Position numbers and translations under genes: made by a program
The notes under the pieces: generated by a model
What the model was told of the DNA's origin: nothing
What the model saw: the letters and a program-made list of their open reading frames with translations, nothing else
The model's database searches: none
DNA from: Capillidium heterosporum
Taxonomy: Eukaryota > Entomophthoromycota > Entomophthoromycetes > Entomophthorales > Capillidiaceae
DNA: 64,000 nt
Assembly: GCA_016630905.1 (NCBI GenBank)
Contig: WBMQ01000003.1
Coordinates: 186,001-250,000, forward strand
Reading direction: 5' to 3'
Shown: positions 36,721 to 49,122 of the stretch, piece by piece
Layout of the letters: every line of letters begins with the position of its first letter
Numbering within the stretch: the stretch's first letter is position 1

Positions 36721-39530
36721 TACTGATGATCATCAAAGTAGTTGAATTATGGATTTAGTTGAGCTATCATAGGGATCAATCTTGAAGTCCTTGGACTTGA
36801 ATTGCACCGGTACCTTCAAAATTTCCACTATAGCGAAAGTAGTTTGTTTATTAAACTACTTTTACTGCATGTACACCTTACTTCTAAGCTTAGCACCATA
36901 CATATAAGTGAAATGGGGGACACTACATTCCTAGAAAAGTAACATTACTCAGCCTATCTGGAAAATTTAGGAAGGTGATTGAAAGGTAAATGAAGGGTGA
37001 TTAATTCCACTTTCCAAGTCTACTACAGACCAGCTAAGCAACTGAAGTATCTAAATAGGCAGGCTTATTGTTTAAAACGAATCGATGCCATCAGCTGGAT
37101 CTTCAATAGCACTACTATCAATCCAAAATGTAGAAATCACAAACAAAATATATTAACCAATTCAATTTAAATCTCAAAAAATTGTAGTATAATATCCTTT
37201 AATTCAACATAACAGTAGTTTTGACAGGATTTAAGACGGTTATCATTTTAAACCGACACTTGAGTACTTCTAACTGTTTAACTTCCTTTGATTCACCTTT
37301 GCCGTCCCCAGCTATATTAGATCCAATCTTATTCATTCTATTCTATATATAGCTGTCATATTGAAATCTAGTTTTACGGCCAAAATCCTGGCATTTGAGG
37401 TATAGCGTATTTTTGCTACTGATTTTGAAGCAATACATTCTTTTTTTACAGTTCTTGCAACCGTTGGATTTGACCTTTATTTTCTCATTAATGGGGCCAG
37501 ATCCTAGTTGTGGGTTCTTGTTGGTATGGTTAATGCTTGACTGAGAAATCTGCTTACTGGGATCCCTGCCCTTATCTTTGCCTCGAAATACAAGGAGCTG
37601 CAAAATTAAAGATTCCTAGATTGTCGGTACTGAGTTGGATAAGGGTTCGTTGGAGACGTATCTGTAACTGGATAAGTAGAGGGTGCTTGTAAGTGGGAGA
37701 TGTAGGGATACTACAGCGGCTACTTTCATCTCGAATCTCTACCATTAGAAAGGTTCTGTCAGTTTTCTGGATCTTAAATTTTAAAACTCCTAGCTGGCTG
37801 CAACCACTATTTATATGGTTTACCTGCTATGATTTTGCTACTCTGCAAATGTACTTTAACTTTAGTTAGATCGGATGCATCAATTTTAACATGAGTTTAT
37901 TATGAAATCAACACATTCAGTCTAAGCTGGATTAAATAGCACATTGATATAAACTAGAACTACATTTTTGGCAAGGCTTATCTTAGTAAGTTTCAAAATT
38001 TTGATTGAGTTCGATATCATATAGCAACTTTTCACTAAAATAACAGTGCTACCTCATTTTTAGTTGAATTTTACAAATAAAATATATAGATTATATCTGA
38101 GAATTTTCACATCAAAATTTCCCAGTATTTGATGGCCAAAGTTGTGCCTTTGACTTTCATTGATAAAATCTAATTAAAATGAGACAGCTTTTCTCAATTT
38201 AGAAAAATCAATTGCAGCATCTAATCGTAACAATTGCTAATAGCTCTATTATGAAAGAGTAGCAGCATTCCAAGTATATATAAAATTCAGTTTACTATAA
38301 AAAAGTGGTGGATATTCAGTCTTGACAGTGGGAAACGATTTAATCATGAAGGAGTAACAAAACTCTAATATATATACAATAATGTTACTTGTTAGTTTAT
38401 CTACTAGAAAGGATAGGTATCCTTATAGTTTATCAACTGTAAGATTCCAAATTTAGCTGCTTTGCTTCGTAATAGATCTAGTATTCAGTTCGAAAGGTAC
38501 TAAAAGATCAACAAGATTGCACTGAAATATGCACAAGCTAAGCAAAGTAAAGGCTAGGAGTATTGTCCATTTCAGTTAAGCAGTATGATATATATGTTTA
38601 TTTGAGTTTGATGAACTATTATAGGCTAGAAAATAGTATTTTATATGAAAGTTTAGAGATATATAAAGTGATTGTAGAACTAAATTGAATTCATTAACTT
38701 GTGAGAGATTAAAAGCTAACTATTGTTTGAAAAAGCTCACCCAGTATAAGATAGATGTGTGGCGTACCAGCTTAAACTATGTTTGGAGTCTACTTTATTA
38801 AATGATGAAGTTTAGATATATAGTGCAATGTATCATTACTCTCATAGCTATTTTTGGTCAAGATGGTCTACCTTTAACGATTTTTGACTTGAAGCAGTCT
38901 TGTTGGAGTAGCCATTAACTTTTCTTGTTAAAGCCATTTCCAATTGTTATGGTCGATTATTTACTAATAGTTGCATGAAATTTGAACTTTTTTGATATCA
39001 AACTATAGGGATAACTTAATAGTTAAGATTTCAAATGGCTAGCCATTTAGGTCATCTGTACTTTTGTTCAAAGTAGAGTAGGTCCATATAGCATCGCTAA
39101 AGAGTTGAATATCGATAAAAATTGTTAATAAAAAGCTTAAGAATTGGTAGTATAAATTCCTTTCGTAACATATTCCTTAATTTTTAGGTAAAGAGTGTTG
39201 TTTCGTTTAGATGGATTCCTGAAAAATAACTTTCAAACTCATTTATTCCTTTTACAGCAATTTCTTCAAGGGTGAAGTAATTGTTCAATGAAAAGTTCTA
39301 CTACCTATCAATTTTCTGCAACATAATTCGATATGAAAATAATGCTACGTGTAAAAATATTAGAATCCTAGTAACTAAATAGATTTACTTGGAATTCTAG
39401 ACATGAGCATACAAGCAGCTTTAGAGTTCAACTCTGGTTGCATCTTTATTATACCTGTTACAATACTATGGTTATCAAAAAATTGTAAGCTTTTATATGA
39501 ACGGCTAGAGTTAATATTTTAATATTTTAG
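36721..39530. other. Gene-free stretch in the duplication zone
   Basis: No gene recognised. On the minus strand near 36770-36850 a short frame (VEILKVPVQFKSKDFK) looks protein-like and may be another remnant. A minus-strand frame at 37343-37603 (Lys/Asn/Cys-rich, no domain) is unsupported. The rest is AT-rich. Confidence 0.4.
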
Positions 39531-39532
39531 AA

Positions 39533-42285
39533 CATCAGTTACTATTTGGCTAGTCTTCCCTTTCATGATTGCCGATATATCGCGGAAATGTGTAGCTTCA
39601 TCTGCGGCTCAAAAGGCTGAAGTTAAGTACGGCTCAGAGTTTGATAAGGGGGTTAGGTGCGACCAACTTTGCAATCAAATCCATGATTTCTGAATCAAGA
39701 TATAGAGATATCGACGATAACACTGCCACTACTTTCATCAGCACCGACCTCATACTAGCTATCACAGTTGATGGTATTATACATGGTATCGACAAGAGCA
39801 ATGGTGAGATTAAATGGTCACAAGCAGAGCTTAAGGCGCCTCTCGTGTCTTCCCAGCATGATTACCTCGAGTCTTTAAATGAAAAGGCAGAAGACAACTT
39901 GAACGAACTTGACTACTATGAACATTCGGAAGACAAGCACAAACCTGCACCAGATCTAGAAGAGCTGCTATTCATCCCCGAGCCTGGGAATACGGAAAGC
40001 CTCTACATTCGATACCAGGGTGGACTACGAAAGTTCCCACTATCCATCAATGCCCTGATTGCCAAGGCACCCTTTAAACTGAATAAACGGGTCTACCTGG
40101 CCAACCGCAAGTCCAACTTTGTGCTGCTAGATTCCAATAACTGGGAAAACTCCTAAGAGCATCTGATTTAGTGAATAGTAAAATTCCATTCCGCGACGGC
40201 TTTTCAATACTTGCTAAGTCTAATCCTTTTTCTGAATTTTACAAAGGCATTATTTTAAGATACATAGATTACGATATAAAAGTCTATGATGAAGATACCG
40301 AAGCTTTACTGTGGAAGATTTCACTACGAAATTACTTCCCAAATACCTCAAATCAACATTATGACCTTACCTGTCCATCCAACTTCCACACCTCTTTTCT
40401 AACTATACCGCTTGAGAAATTCGCTTCACCTTTAGTGCATGTCTTTGGTGTATTAAGAGAACAGCGGGTTGGTCAGAAGGCCCATGGTTCCCTAGTTACG
40501 GCCTCCATTCCCCTTGAATTGGTTACGAGCGTCCATCCCCAAAAGCTTGAGGATCTGCACGACAAAGTATTCATTGGTGATCTGAATGGATCCTACTTTG
40601 CCCTCTCACCCGAGAACTATCCATACGTCTCTTCGTCCAAATTTAGCTCTGGTTCTAACAACGAGCTGCCCTATACCCTTACCGAATCGCCAATGTACAC
40701 AACCAAGCAGATCGATAACAGTCCCAACGAAGATTTGCACAAGGTTATAGAATCCAAACGATTCTTCAACTTCCGACGTTGGCTGTGGCTCCTGGCTGCA
40801 ACTCTAGTTATACTCTGTGGTTTCCAGGAAGTGGAAAACCACAGGCTTATCGAACTGATTACCGAAGAGAGAAAATGTAAGCAAGAAAGATGGGACGATG
40901 AAAAAGTACAGGAGAAGGGTGCACTAAAGGTTAGTCAGTTATTTGATGAAGCAATTTTGGACGACGACAGTACAAAAATTAATTCCATCGTTGTATCTTC
41001 CAAAATCCTCGGTTACGGAAGCTATGGTACCATCGTATTTAAGGGAAAGTATCGTAACAGAGACGTTGCTGTCAAGCGAATGGTCAAGGACTTTGTCAAC
41101 GTTGCTAAGCACGAAATTATTACTCTCAAAAATTCAAATGGCCACCCCAACGTTATACGCTACTTGGCTATTGAAAAATGTAGCAATTTTTTGTATATCG
41201 CTCAAGAGTTATGCCAAGGTTCGTTACACGACTTTGTAAGCTCAAAACATCTCAATCTGACAGTTACTATTTCGCCACCGTCGCTATGCTACCAAATTAT
41301 CAGTGGTATTCACTACCTTCACCAGCTCGGCCTCGTACACGGTGATATCAAACCCCACAACATTTTAATAACCAATGACAAGGGCCAATTCGGACAGCTT
41401 GGGGAGACACGGGTGCTTCTTTCCGATTTTGGTCTTCGTAAACACCTTGAAAGAAATCAAAGCTCCTTCAGCAATACCCACTTCTTGAGAAAAGCTATAA
41501 GTATTATGGACTGGCAAGCCCCCGAACTGCTGAACCCATCAGAGTGCCAAGCATCCATCCACATTGCTGAAACTACGTCCACTTCACAAGTAGGATTCAT
41601 CAAAGATGGTATAACCTCTTCCTCTGACATCTTCTCAATCGGCTTCCTGATCTTCTACATTTTGACGTCGGGTAAGTATCCCTTTGGTTCCACCTCTATC
41701 TGTGATAGCAGGATTGTCGATAAAAAGCATAGCTTGATCCAGATCCTCGAAGACCCCAGCATAGAATGTAGATTTGAAGCTTACGACCTTATCAAGCATA
41801 TGATAGACTCGGATCCAATGAAGCGTCCAAAGAGCCAAGCCGTATTACTGCATCCCTATTTTTGGAATTGCGAAAAAAAGCTCAATTTCCTGCAAGACAT
41901 CTCCAATCAGCTGGAGATTGGAACTCAAATTATGTTCCACAATGAGCCTTTGACTTCCAGGATAGAGATAGGAGCTAATCAAGTCATCGGTGATAACTGG
42001 TTGAAGAGGATGGATGTAAGGGTCCTCAGTAGCCTTGACAGTTTGGAAAGATGTGATGGCACTAAAATCAAGGATCTGTTAATGGTGATTCGAACCAAGA
42101 AACACCACTTCTACGATTTACCTTCCCATATCAGACAGGCTTACGGTGAATTACCGGAAGGGTTCTTGAATCATTTTTTGTCAAGGTTTCCCTACCTCGT
42201 CTTACACTCTTACTACGCTTTGTTGGACCACCCTGCCTTGTCTCAAGATCCTATATTTGCACCCTACTTTGAAATTAATAATTAG
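39533..42285 (+). pseudogene. Mosaic, damaged IRE1 paralogue
   Basis: A second IRE1-like sequence in opposite orientation to the intact gene. It starts after an acceptor-like TTTTAG with AAC ATC where the intact gene has the ATG (CATCAGTTACTATTTGG against ATGCCGGTAACTATTTGG). A frameshift lies in a G run near 39650, and two single-base insertions near 40132 and 40150 shift the frame by two. From 40171 to the stop a 704-residue frame is fully open and covers late luminal domain, transmembrane helix, kinase and RNase domain. The kinase keeps GYGSYG, VAVKRM and SDFG, but HRD is HGD and GWRAPE is DWQAPE; the RNase motif RNKKHH is RTKKHH, losing the Asn equivalent to yeast Asn1057. Tracts 39730-40132 and 40438-40843 are near-identical to IRE1, yet the kinase is only about two-thirds identical. 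Either a pseudogene or a truncated pseudokinase. Confidence 0.85.
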
Positions 42286-42700
42286 TATTTCAGTTTATAT
42301 ATATATATATCTAATGTGATTTAATCTATCTATAACTTCCTTTGTTGAACAATAAGTTTTAATTTAACATTGTTTTGAATTGAGTGCTGGTTTCCTTACT
42401 TGAATATAGTGTTTTTCTATCATATACTTCAATTGAATTGTTAAAATAAATTGTATTAGCATATAGCTTTAATGCTTTATTAGTAGAGATTTATAGCTAA
42501 AGTTATATAACCATATTTATAACCTTGGGATCTGTTAATGGATTTGAATTTGTTTATTGATGAGCTGATGTTCAAAAGTGGGTTCAACATTATTTTTATT
42601 TGCACCACTATATAACTCAGATAAGAATAAACGTACTCTTTTTAGCTTGTATGTGTATAATGTACAAACCTATCTATCAAATATAAGGTCTTCAATATAT
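42286..42700. other. 3' flank of the IRE1 paralogue
   Basis: Contains a TA repeat (about 42297-42311) and, near 42335-42355, a stretch similar to the DNA behind the intact IRE1 (TTCCTTTGTTGAACAATAAG against TTCCTTTGTTGAGCAATAAA), where the candidate polyadenylation AATAAA has become AATAAG. Confidence 0.55.
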
Positions 42701-43283
42701 ACAAAGGAGGAGCTTATAAGGTAGATCAATTTGATCAATACAACTAAAAGTTCTTTGAAATCATAGGGAAGCTTAAGTAAATGCTGCTCAAGTTGAAGTA
42801 TAAGGCGTCATCTTTATTACTAGCTACGAAAAGTAAAAATATAATTCGAATTAAAGTCTATAAAGTAAATCATAGGCTAATTTCACAGTCAAATAGTTAT
42901 CATAGACACTACCTCTTAGCTTACAGAAGTGCTGTAAAGGGATAAGCCTTTTGAGGAAAACTTATAGTATAAATGGTTCAAAAATACCTTATGAACATTG
43001 GAGGCGTTGATACAAATTTGAACTGATATATAGAACTAAATATTGGTACACAAAATAACAAAACATCTATTTTCGATATGTAGTAAACCTGATGGAATTA
43101 TCATCCCTAAATAAATAAAGTTTTCATGTATAGCATACATAGTAGCAGTTGTGATGTTTAGTTAATATTAAAATAGTCCCATAAGACATATATTTAAAAC
43201 GAAAATTCTGATTGAAAAAAGTAGTAAAGGTGTTACATTATAGAAAAGAAGCTCCAGAAATATAAATAGCTATATCCTTACAT
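42700..43283. repeat. Second copy of the duplicated intergenic DNA
   Basis: Partner of 35860-36470 with the same order of short matching words. It lies directly downstream of the intact Tim17-like gene. No gene within it. Confidence 0.65.
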
Positions 43284-44102
43284 TTACTCCTTCGGTCTCA
43301 ATTTGATAGCCTCAATCAATTTTCTATCGGTATTCTCCAGCTCCTTCAAAACTTCATCCAGCTGGATTTGGTATTCCAGTAGCCTATCGCTCAACTTACC
43401 CAAGTACTCTTCATCACTAACTTTACGAATAGGTATCCAGCTCGGTAGTGAAGCAACAACTGCATCTAGGACCCCATTGACCGAGTAATCAGTCATCTTA
43501 ATCTCTTCAGGGGTCGAAGCATCAGTAGTCGCCAAGATCTTTTGTTGACGTAAGCGGTAAAAGTAAGTGTAGGCCAGTTGACCACCACACCCACCTATAC
43601 CAAAGTAGAACATGCCTGCTACTATTTTACTAGGACCATCTAGGGAAATACGTTAAGGCTGCATTGAACAAATAAAAATGTACATATCAAACCAGATAAG
43701 ATGCCACCGGTTAGAACACCGGAAGCAGTTGAAGCAAACAAGGAGTCGGAATCCCGAGTAAAGCCTTTGCTGAATCCTAACTCTAAGTTCCTTTTGCTTT
43801 GTTGCATAAGTATGTTGTTTCGTACACCTAAAAAAGAATGTTAAAGAGTATATGGAATTTATTCAAAATACCAAAAAAGAACAAGCCACATACCGTCCAG
43901 TTGGTACCCATAATAAATCCTGACCTCAGTGCATTGGGTTGGACGCGTAGGACTCGGTACGAAGTTCCCAAAGTTAGGCCTAGGGCACCTACAAAAATAT
44001 AGGTATTAAATAGAAAACATCAAATTTACCGGCCATCAACGACTGCTTTACGATAATAGTACTGCGTTCATAAAAACTTAATTCACTTAGATTCTTGTCC
44101 AT
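43284..44102 (-). CDS. Tim17/Tim22-like membrane protein with charged C-terminal helix, function unknown
   Basis: Four exons on the minus strand: 44030-44102, 43872-43988, 43693-43827 and 43284-43639; 226 residues in phase. The N-terminal ~130 residues alternate hydrophobic, glycine-rich segments with charged loops (QSLMAGALGLTLGTSYRVL, SGFIMGTNWTVCGLFFFG, TASGVLTGGILS, AGMFYFGIGGCGGQLAY). This is the packing style of the Tim17/22/23 family, whose members lie in the mitochondrial inner membrane. The C-terminal ~90 residues are soluble: a WIPIRKVSDEEYLGKL motif and an amphipathic helix. I do not recognise the exact orthologue; a mitochondrial inner-membrane location is inferred from fold style only. 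The old partial copy at 36.5 kb shows this gene once existed in two copies. Confidence 0.7.
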
Positions 44103-44509
44103 GCTTCTGTCGTCTAACTTCAATAGATGCCTACTTTCGATTTGTTGAGATAGAGTTGTAATTTCAAAAAATTGATGCAGCTTTTGGCAAGTTTAGAGCT
44201 TTGAAACCAATTGACGTTAAAAGTTGCGTAATTTATATAAGCACAAACTCAAATGATACCATAGAAATTATGTACTGAGTCACTATATATATTGTAATAA
44301 AATTCTTTAATCCATCTTATCAGTAGTATTCATTTCATGTCTATCATATATATTAGACATGGGACCGATTAAATATATGATAAAGCTTGAAATACAAATG
44401 TATTTTAATGGGTTAAATACTGATAATAGCATATGTCAGCCATCTAAACGGATTTTCAATATTTAATTAGATACAGGGAGTATATGGCATCTGTATAAAT
44501 TTAGAAAGG

Positions 44510-45317
44510 TTAATAGCAACATTTAAAAAAAAGGTACCCTAAAGGGGAAGGACCAACCGTGCCCTGAGACCAAGTATAGGTAGGCGTCAACTCCAGCGTT
44601 ATCACTTGATTGTTGCGCAACACCTTTACTTCAATCGTTTTCTAACATTTAAAACAAAAGAATACATTTAGTAAATACAATATGGTAGCCAATTTTACGT
44701 CTAAATTTTCCTTAACCGTATCTGCTAGCAACTTCAAAGATTTGGCGGGGATGTGAGTTAGATTGGCAAACTTGAGCAATCTATCGTTCTGCCTCAACCC
44801 CTAATCATATACTTTAGTCAATTATAAAAGTAATAGGTTAGTTTACCGAATTATAGGCAGGTGAATCGACAGTTACCCTATCGATAACAGCAAAAGGACT
44901 AAAACTCAACTTAAAATAACCATAAATTTAAATAGAAGCTTACGGTAAACTATTCACCCCTTCCTTTTGAGTTTCAACTTTCTCTTTTTTACCATGTAAT
45001 TCAATAAGTCCAACTTCAATCTCCTGCATACAAGCCTTTAAATCGTTTTGAAGCCCTTTTACAAAATAAAATTTAATAAACCCAAAAATCAAATAAAAGT
45101 TACTAATAAGTTTAACTCGAAGATTTCGAACTGTTGAAACGTCAATGTTAGCTAAAGGGAACCCTTCCGGATCTACTAATGGGTCGTTAAGCCCTATAGG
45201 ATGCTAAATGTTCATAAATATACATAGTAGTTTACTAAAAATTACCTTTTTGAGTTGGGTTTCCAGTTCAACTAGTTCGTTTTCAATAGTAGTCTTCCTG
45301 TTCAGTAATGCTTCCAT
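44510..45317 (-). CDS. NAS2: 26S proteasome assembly chaperone Nas2/PSMD9 (p27)
   Basis: Six short exons on the minus strand: 45246-45317, 45104-45203, 44944-45055, 44847-44898, 44699-44800 and 44510-44641; 189 residues in phase. It has no long open frame, so it is easy to miss. The N-terminal coiled coil (MEALLNRKTTIENELVELE) is followed by the signature DPEGFPLANIDVSTVRNLR and LQNDLKACMQEIE, typical of PSMD9. A PDZ-like domain follows: PPFAVIDRVTVDSPAYNSGL, DRLLKFANL, KTIEVKVLRNNQVITLELTP. Nas2 binds the C-terminus of Rpt5 and guides assembly of the 19S base in the cytosol. For the fourth exon the downstream acceptor at 44899-44900 must be used; the upstream AAG gives a stop. Confidence 0.93.
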
Positions 45318-45675
45318 GGCTAAGCTTGTAAAAGTAAACTAGGCTTAAACGAAAACTGGAAAGCGATGAGGTAAGCACTCATAAAGTGAAGTCAGCTATA
45401 CTTGGCTTGTGGAAACAGCCAATAAGGCTGCAACAATAAATAAAGCTATTATTTGATTGTTGTTTTCAAAGTAAATATGATAGAAAACATACAAAAATAA
45501 ATTCAATAAAGTGTATCTATATCCACTCTCTAGAAGGAGGCCAACTAGAATTATAGTCAAAGTAAATCTCTTAAAGATTAGACCAAAAACGCTATAACAA
45601 ACTGCATCGATTACTATTCAGTTAATATATGGCTATTTATTATTATGTGTAATTCAATTAAATGATACTATAACT

Positions 45676-46580
45676 TTAAACTAATGGAGACCCAACTCTT
45701 AGGACATCTACAAAGTAAGCTTTGAAAGTCTCGAAAAGTGCCATGGAGAGGGCCGTATTAGGTACAAAGTAAGCCGATCTAAACGCTATACCACGATAGA
45801 AGCCTTTGATACCTTCCCGCTTCAACAGATCTTTGATGACGGTTGCACTGGTGACTTTGGCAGTCGTAGAATTAGCACTGTTCTGAGTGGAAAGTACAGT
45901 ATACCGAGCTCGAACTACATCGATGGGGTGAGTGGTAACACAGCCTAGTAGGGTTGCCGCTGATGATGCAAGTATATAGTGTTGCAGCTGTAGGTGTTGG
46001 TCTTTAGCTAACCTTTGGCTTATCAAATCCTTTATCTTTTCGTAGCTGGAAAAGTAGATGATGTTGTGGGGGCCAAAGACTGCTACCGACAGCCAGTACC
46101 CTCTAAAGTACCCAGTTACCCCTTGGTTCTTGTAGATCTGTCTAAGTAATGTAGAAACTTTGACATCGTTGCCTCCAGTTTGATAGAAGGATTTCACCAC
46201 TTCCATTGGAGTAAATACCATGCCGGCTAACCCTTGCGCTACGAAGCCGGATAAGCAGTGGTTGCGAAAGTCGGTTTGAGGGAGCTTGGCAACGTCGGCG
46301 ATTATGGACTTAGAGACGTCGTATGAAGTTAAGAATAAAGCCATGCCTGGTATAGTAAATAGCATCGCAACTGAAAACCCCGAGTACAGCGAATTGATGG
46401 TCGTCAAGCCTACACTTTTGTTCTTGATAAGCTGGTCTCCGACCTGTAACCTGAGTCGCAACGTATCCACTATTGAACAAAATAAATTACTAAACTACAT
46501 ATGGAAAGCTTACTTGGATGCATAACGGTCCGGCTCACTATGGCTGCTAATGAAGAGGCTATCAATGCTGCTTCGGTCAT
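45676..46580 (-). CDS. Mitochondrial carrier family (SLC25) protein
   Basis: Two exons: 46514-46580 and 45676-46469, 286 residues in phase. The first exon ends within the first carrier signature; spliced, it reads HPMDTLRLRLQ (P-x-D/E-x-x-[RK]). Repeat 2 has TPMEVVKSFYQ and YKNQGVTGYFRGYW. Repeat 3 has HPIDVVRARY and LLKREGIKGFYRG. Six transmembrane helices in three repeats fit the family. The start (MTEAALIASSLAAIVSRTV) leads straight into helix 1. Carriers exchange metabolites across the mitochondrial inner membrane; the substrate cannot be named from sequence alone. The odd-helix motifs look somewhat like the S-adenosylmethionine/iron carrier groups, but that is not firm. Confidence 0.92.
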
Positions 46581-48509
46581 GTCGATATTGGTGCAATAAT
46601 TAAATAAGTTGAGTTAAAAAGTAATGTTGACTGTCGAAGCCTCCTGCAAGTAGATGAAGTTCCAAAAGTATAATTCTAAGTGTAAAAGCGGTAGATAAGC
46701 TGGTATTCCCTAAAATTTATAAGCAGGTATCCATAGTATAATACCGCCCATTGCCAAACCCTCAAACTTCCTAAAATAAACTTGAAATACCTCCACACTT
46801 TTTGCAAATCCAATCGGTTATTAGTCCTTTGGAAAAAAGTAAAGTTCCGAGATGCTGGGCAAATGAAAATTTCAAATCCTCGCTTCTACTTTAGATAATG
46901 ATCAGGATGAGTGGTTGGTCAATATTATCTGATTGCGATGTTGATTTCTAATGTTAGGAGAATAGTAGGCCTTGACCTTTTATATACATCACGAATTAAA
47001 AGTATTAGGCCTAAAGTCGAATACCAAAGTGTGGCTGTTGGGAATTTTTATTACTGCTTAGCAGTAAATTGTGGAAATTATATGTAGAGTGGATGTTCAA
47101 AGTACAACCTTATCAGAATAAAGGTTAACGGAACAAATAGTAACCAATGGTTCAAAAAGGAGGGAAGACGTCTAGTTTTATTGGAAGCTATATTCTAGTA
47201 TAAGGCAGTCAATAACGAATTCATATTAGTTTAAATAGATATCAAATTTCATTATATATGTAGGTAATGACTAGTGAATAGATCAAGGTATCACTGAGCA
47301 ATAGTACCATACTATTTAAGTGTAATAAGAAAAAAACAATGCTCAGTGAATCTAAGTTTACAAAAATGTTATATATAAATAAGTTGACTTGGCTAAATAA
47401 GTGCATTTTAATTAGAGATAGTATGCTATACTTTGGTTCGAAATGGTATATATCTTTACATAAACGTAGAAATTATAGTTCAAATCAAGAGTATTGATGT
47501 ATGCTTAAAATTATCCTTTGAAAACCACTATCCTACTGGTGAAATAAACCTATTCAATAATAAAGACATAATCAAATAGGTGAAAACATATCCAAATCAA
47601 CAATAAATTAGAGTTGACAGATACGTTTGAGAGATTCGTATTCTAAATTAACCAAATAAAAATCATACTTACTTTAATCAAGTTCAAATGGCAATAAAAA
47701 TAAGCGTTTAAATACTGGGAAGCTTAGTAAAAGTATACAGGTGTAGGAGATAGCTTAGTAAATCGGGGAGTATTTAAAGACTAGCAAGAGTTTTCAACCT
47801 GGTGAGCTTTGTTTTGGCATAAACTACTAGCTACCTCGTTTATCAGTTTTCTAAATACTGGCAAGTGAGTTTACGAAATATATCTTGATATTATTAGGAA
47901 TGATGGGATTCAAACTTATACTAGTAAGTCTAATTCAAAAAGAAAAGTTACCAAAGCTTTAATGGAATGCCTTGAAGTGCCGATTGTGCGTCTTGTTAGA
48001 ATTGATTGAAAAGGGCTGATCTGCCTACAGACTGCTTCATGGTAGGATGTGGGTGTTAGTTACACTGTAGAGTTGCTAATTTTAAAAAGTATAGATAGTG
48101 CTTATCATTACCATCTATCAATCTAAAACTCGATCAAAACGGAGGTGCTTTTATTGTGTTCTCTGATATAGGTATAAAAAACAGTATACTAATTTACAAT
48201 ACAGACACATTTGAGAACAGTAACAATTATTAATATATTCGGTGTAAGTAACCTACATAAATTAATTGTCTAGTATAGGGTATATTTGATTAAGGATAAT
48301 AGTTCACCGTAAAGAGACCTCAAAATAAAAATCATAAAACAAGATGAATTAAAAACTACCTGGAAAATACAACTAAAGTGCTAGCCATTTACTGTATATC
48401 CTATACAGCTATCGGAAAACTAACTGAAAAAGATTAAAGGCTTCGTTTCTTTAGATTGCAAACTCAATCTCGACATGCTTCAATATGGTCAAAAGCAATT
48501 ACAAAATCC
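46581..48509. other. Gene-free intergenic stretch
   Basis: About 1.9 kb of AT-rich DNA between two minus-strand genes. The first part is the promoter of the carrier gene. No gene, RNA or repeat recognised in the rest. Confidence 0.5.
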
Positions 48510-49122
48510 TTAATCTTCAAATTCAGCCGACTCCCTTCTATTTCCCCTATGCTTGATATCCTCTTCACTTTCTGAGGCAACCTGGGCGTACTCTGTGTTC
48601 CCTATTAACTCAATAGGTCGCAACTCAAACTGCATGCACAAATACTCCGATAGTAGGGTAGTCACCAAAATTAAAAATAAGGCAAGGCACCACCACATAA
48701 GTGTAGTTGGAAAACTTTTGTTGTACAAAATAACAAAGAAGAGGTGGAAGCCATGGTACGTTAAAACGAAATCTAAGCATAGTTTTGCCCTTTCTACTAC
48801 GTAAACTAAAACTAAAGTACTATAAAAACAAAAATATCAAATATCAAAATCAATAAATTTGAAATAAAATTTACCTCAACATCGATTGGATAGTAAACAG
48901 TAAGCAGTAGATGTAAGCATTGGATTGGTCGAAAGTTAGCAGAGTATAGTCGAAGATAGGAGCTAAACTTAGATGGCTAGCTTCCGTCATCAGGTCGGTT
49001 ATTACCAAGAGTAAGGTTAAAATGACGTAGTTTATGGATTGGAAGGCAACAATTTGGCTTACTATCAAGTAAGCGTCGAAGGTGTTGGGTCGAAATCCAC
49101 TACTGTTCTTGGTTGGGGCCAT
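48510..49122 (-). CDS. SYS1: Golgi membrane protein Sys1
   Basis: Two exons: 48875-49122 and 48510-48819, joined over a 55-nt intron; 185 residues. Four membrane helices with loops are visible. Family motifs: FDAYLIVSQIVAFQSINYV at the start, DYTLLTF before helix 3, then ERAKLCLDFVLTYHGFHLFF, FPTTLMWWCL and the closing EYLCMQFELRPI. Sys1 is a Golgi receptor that recruits the Arl3/ARFRP1 GTPase after its N-acetylation and so controls Golgi-endosome traffic. The acidic tail is variable, as in the family. The two exon frames are otherwise disconnected, so the gene is easily missed. Confidence 0.93.

Noticed and set aside
39403-39540. An upstream exon giving the IRE1 paralogue a start codon.
   Set aside because: The candidate ATG exon joined at the GTAAGC donor gives an immediate stop in the needed frame.
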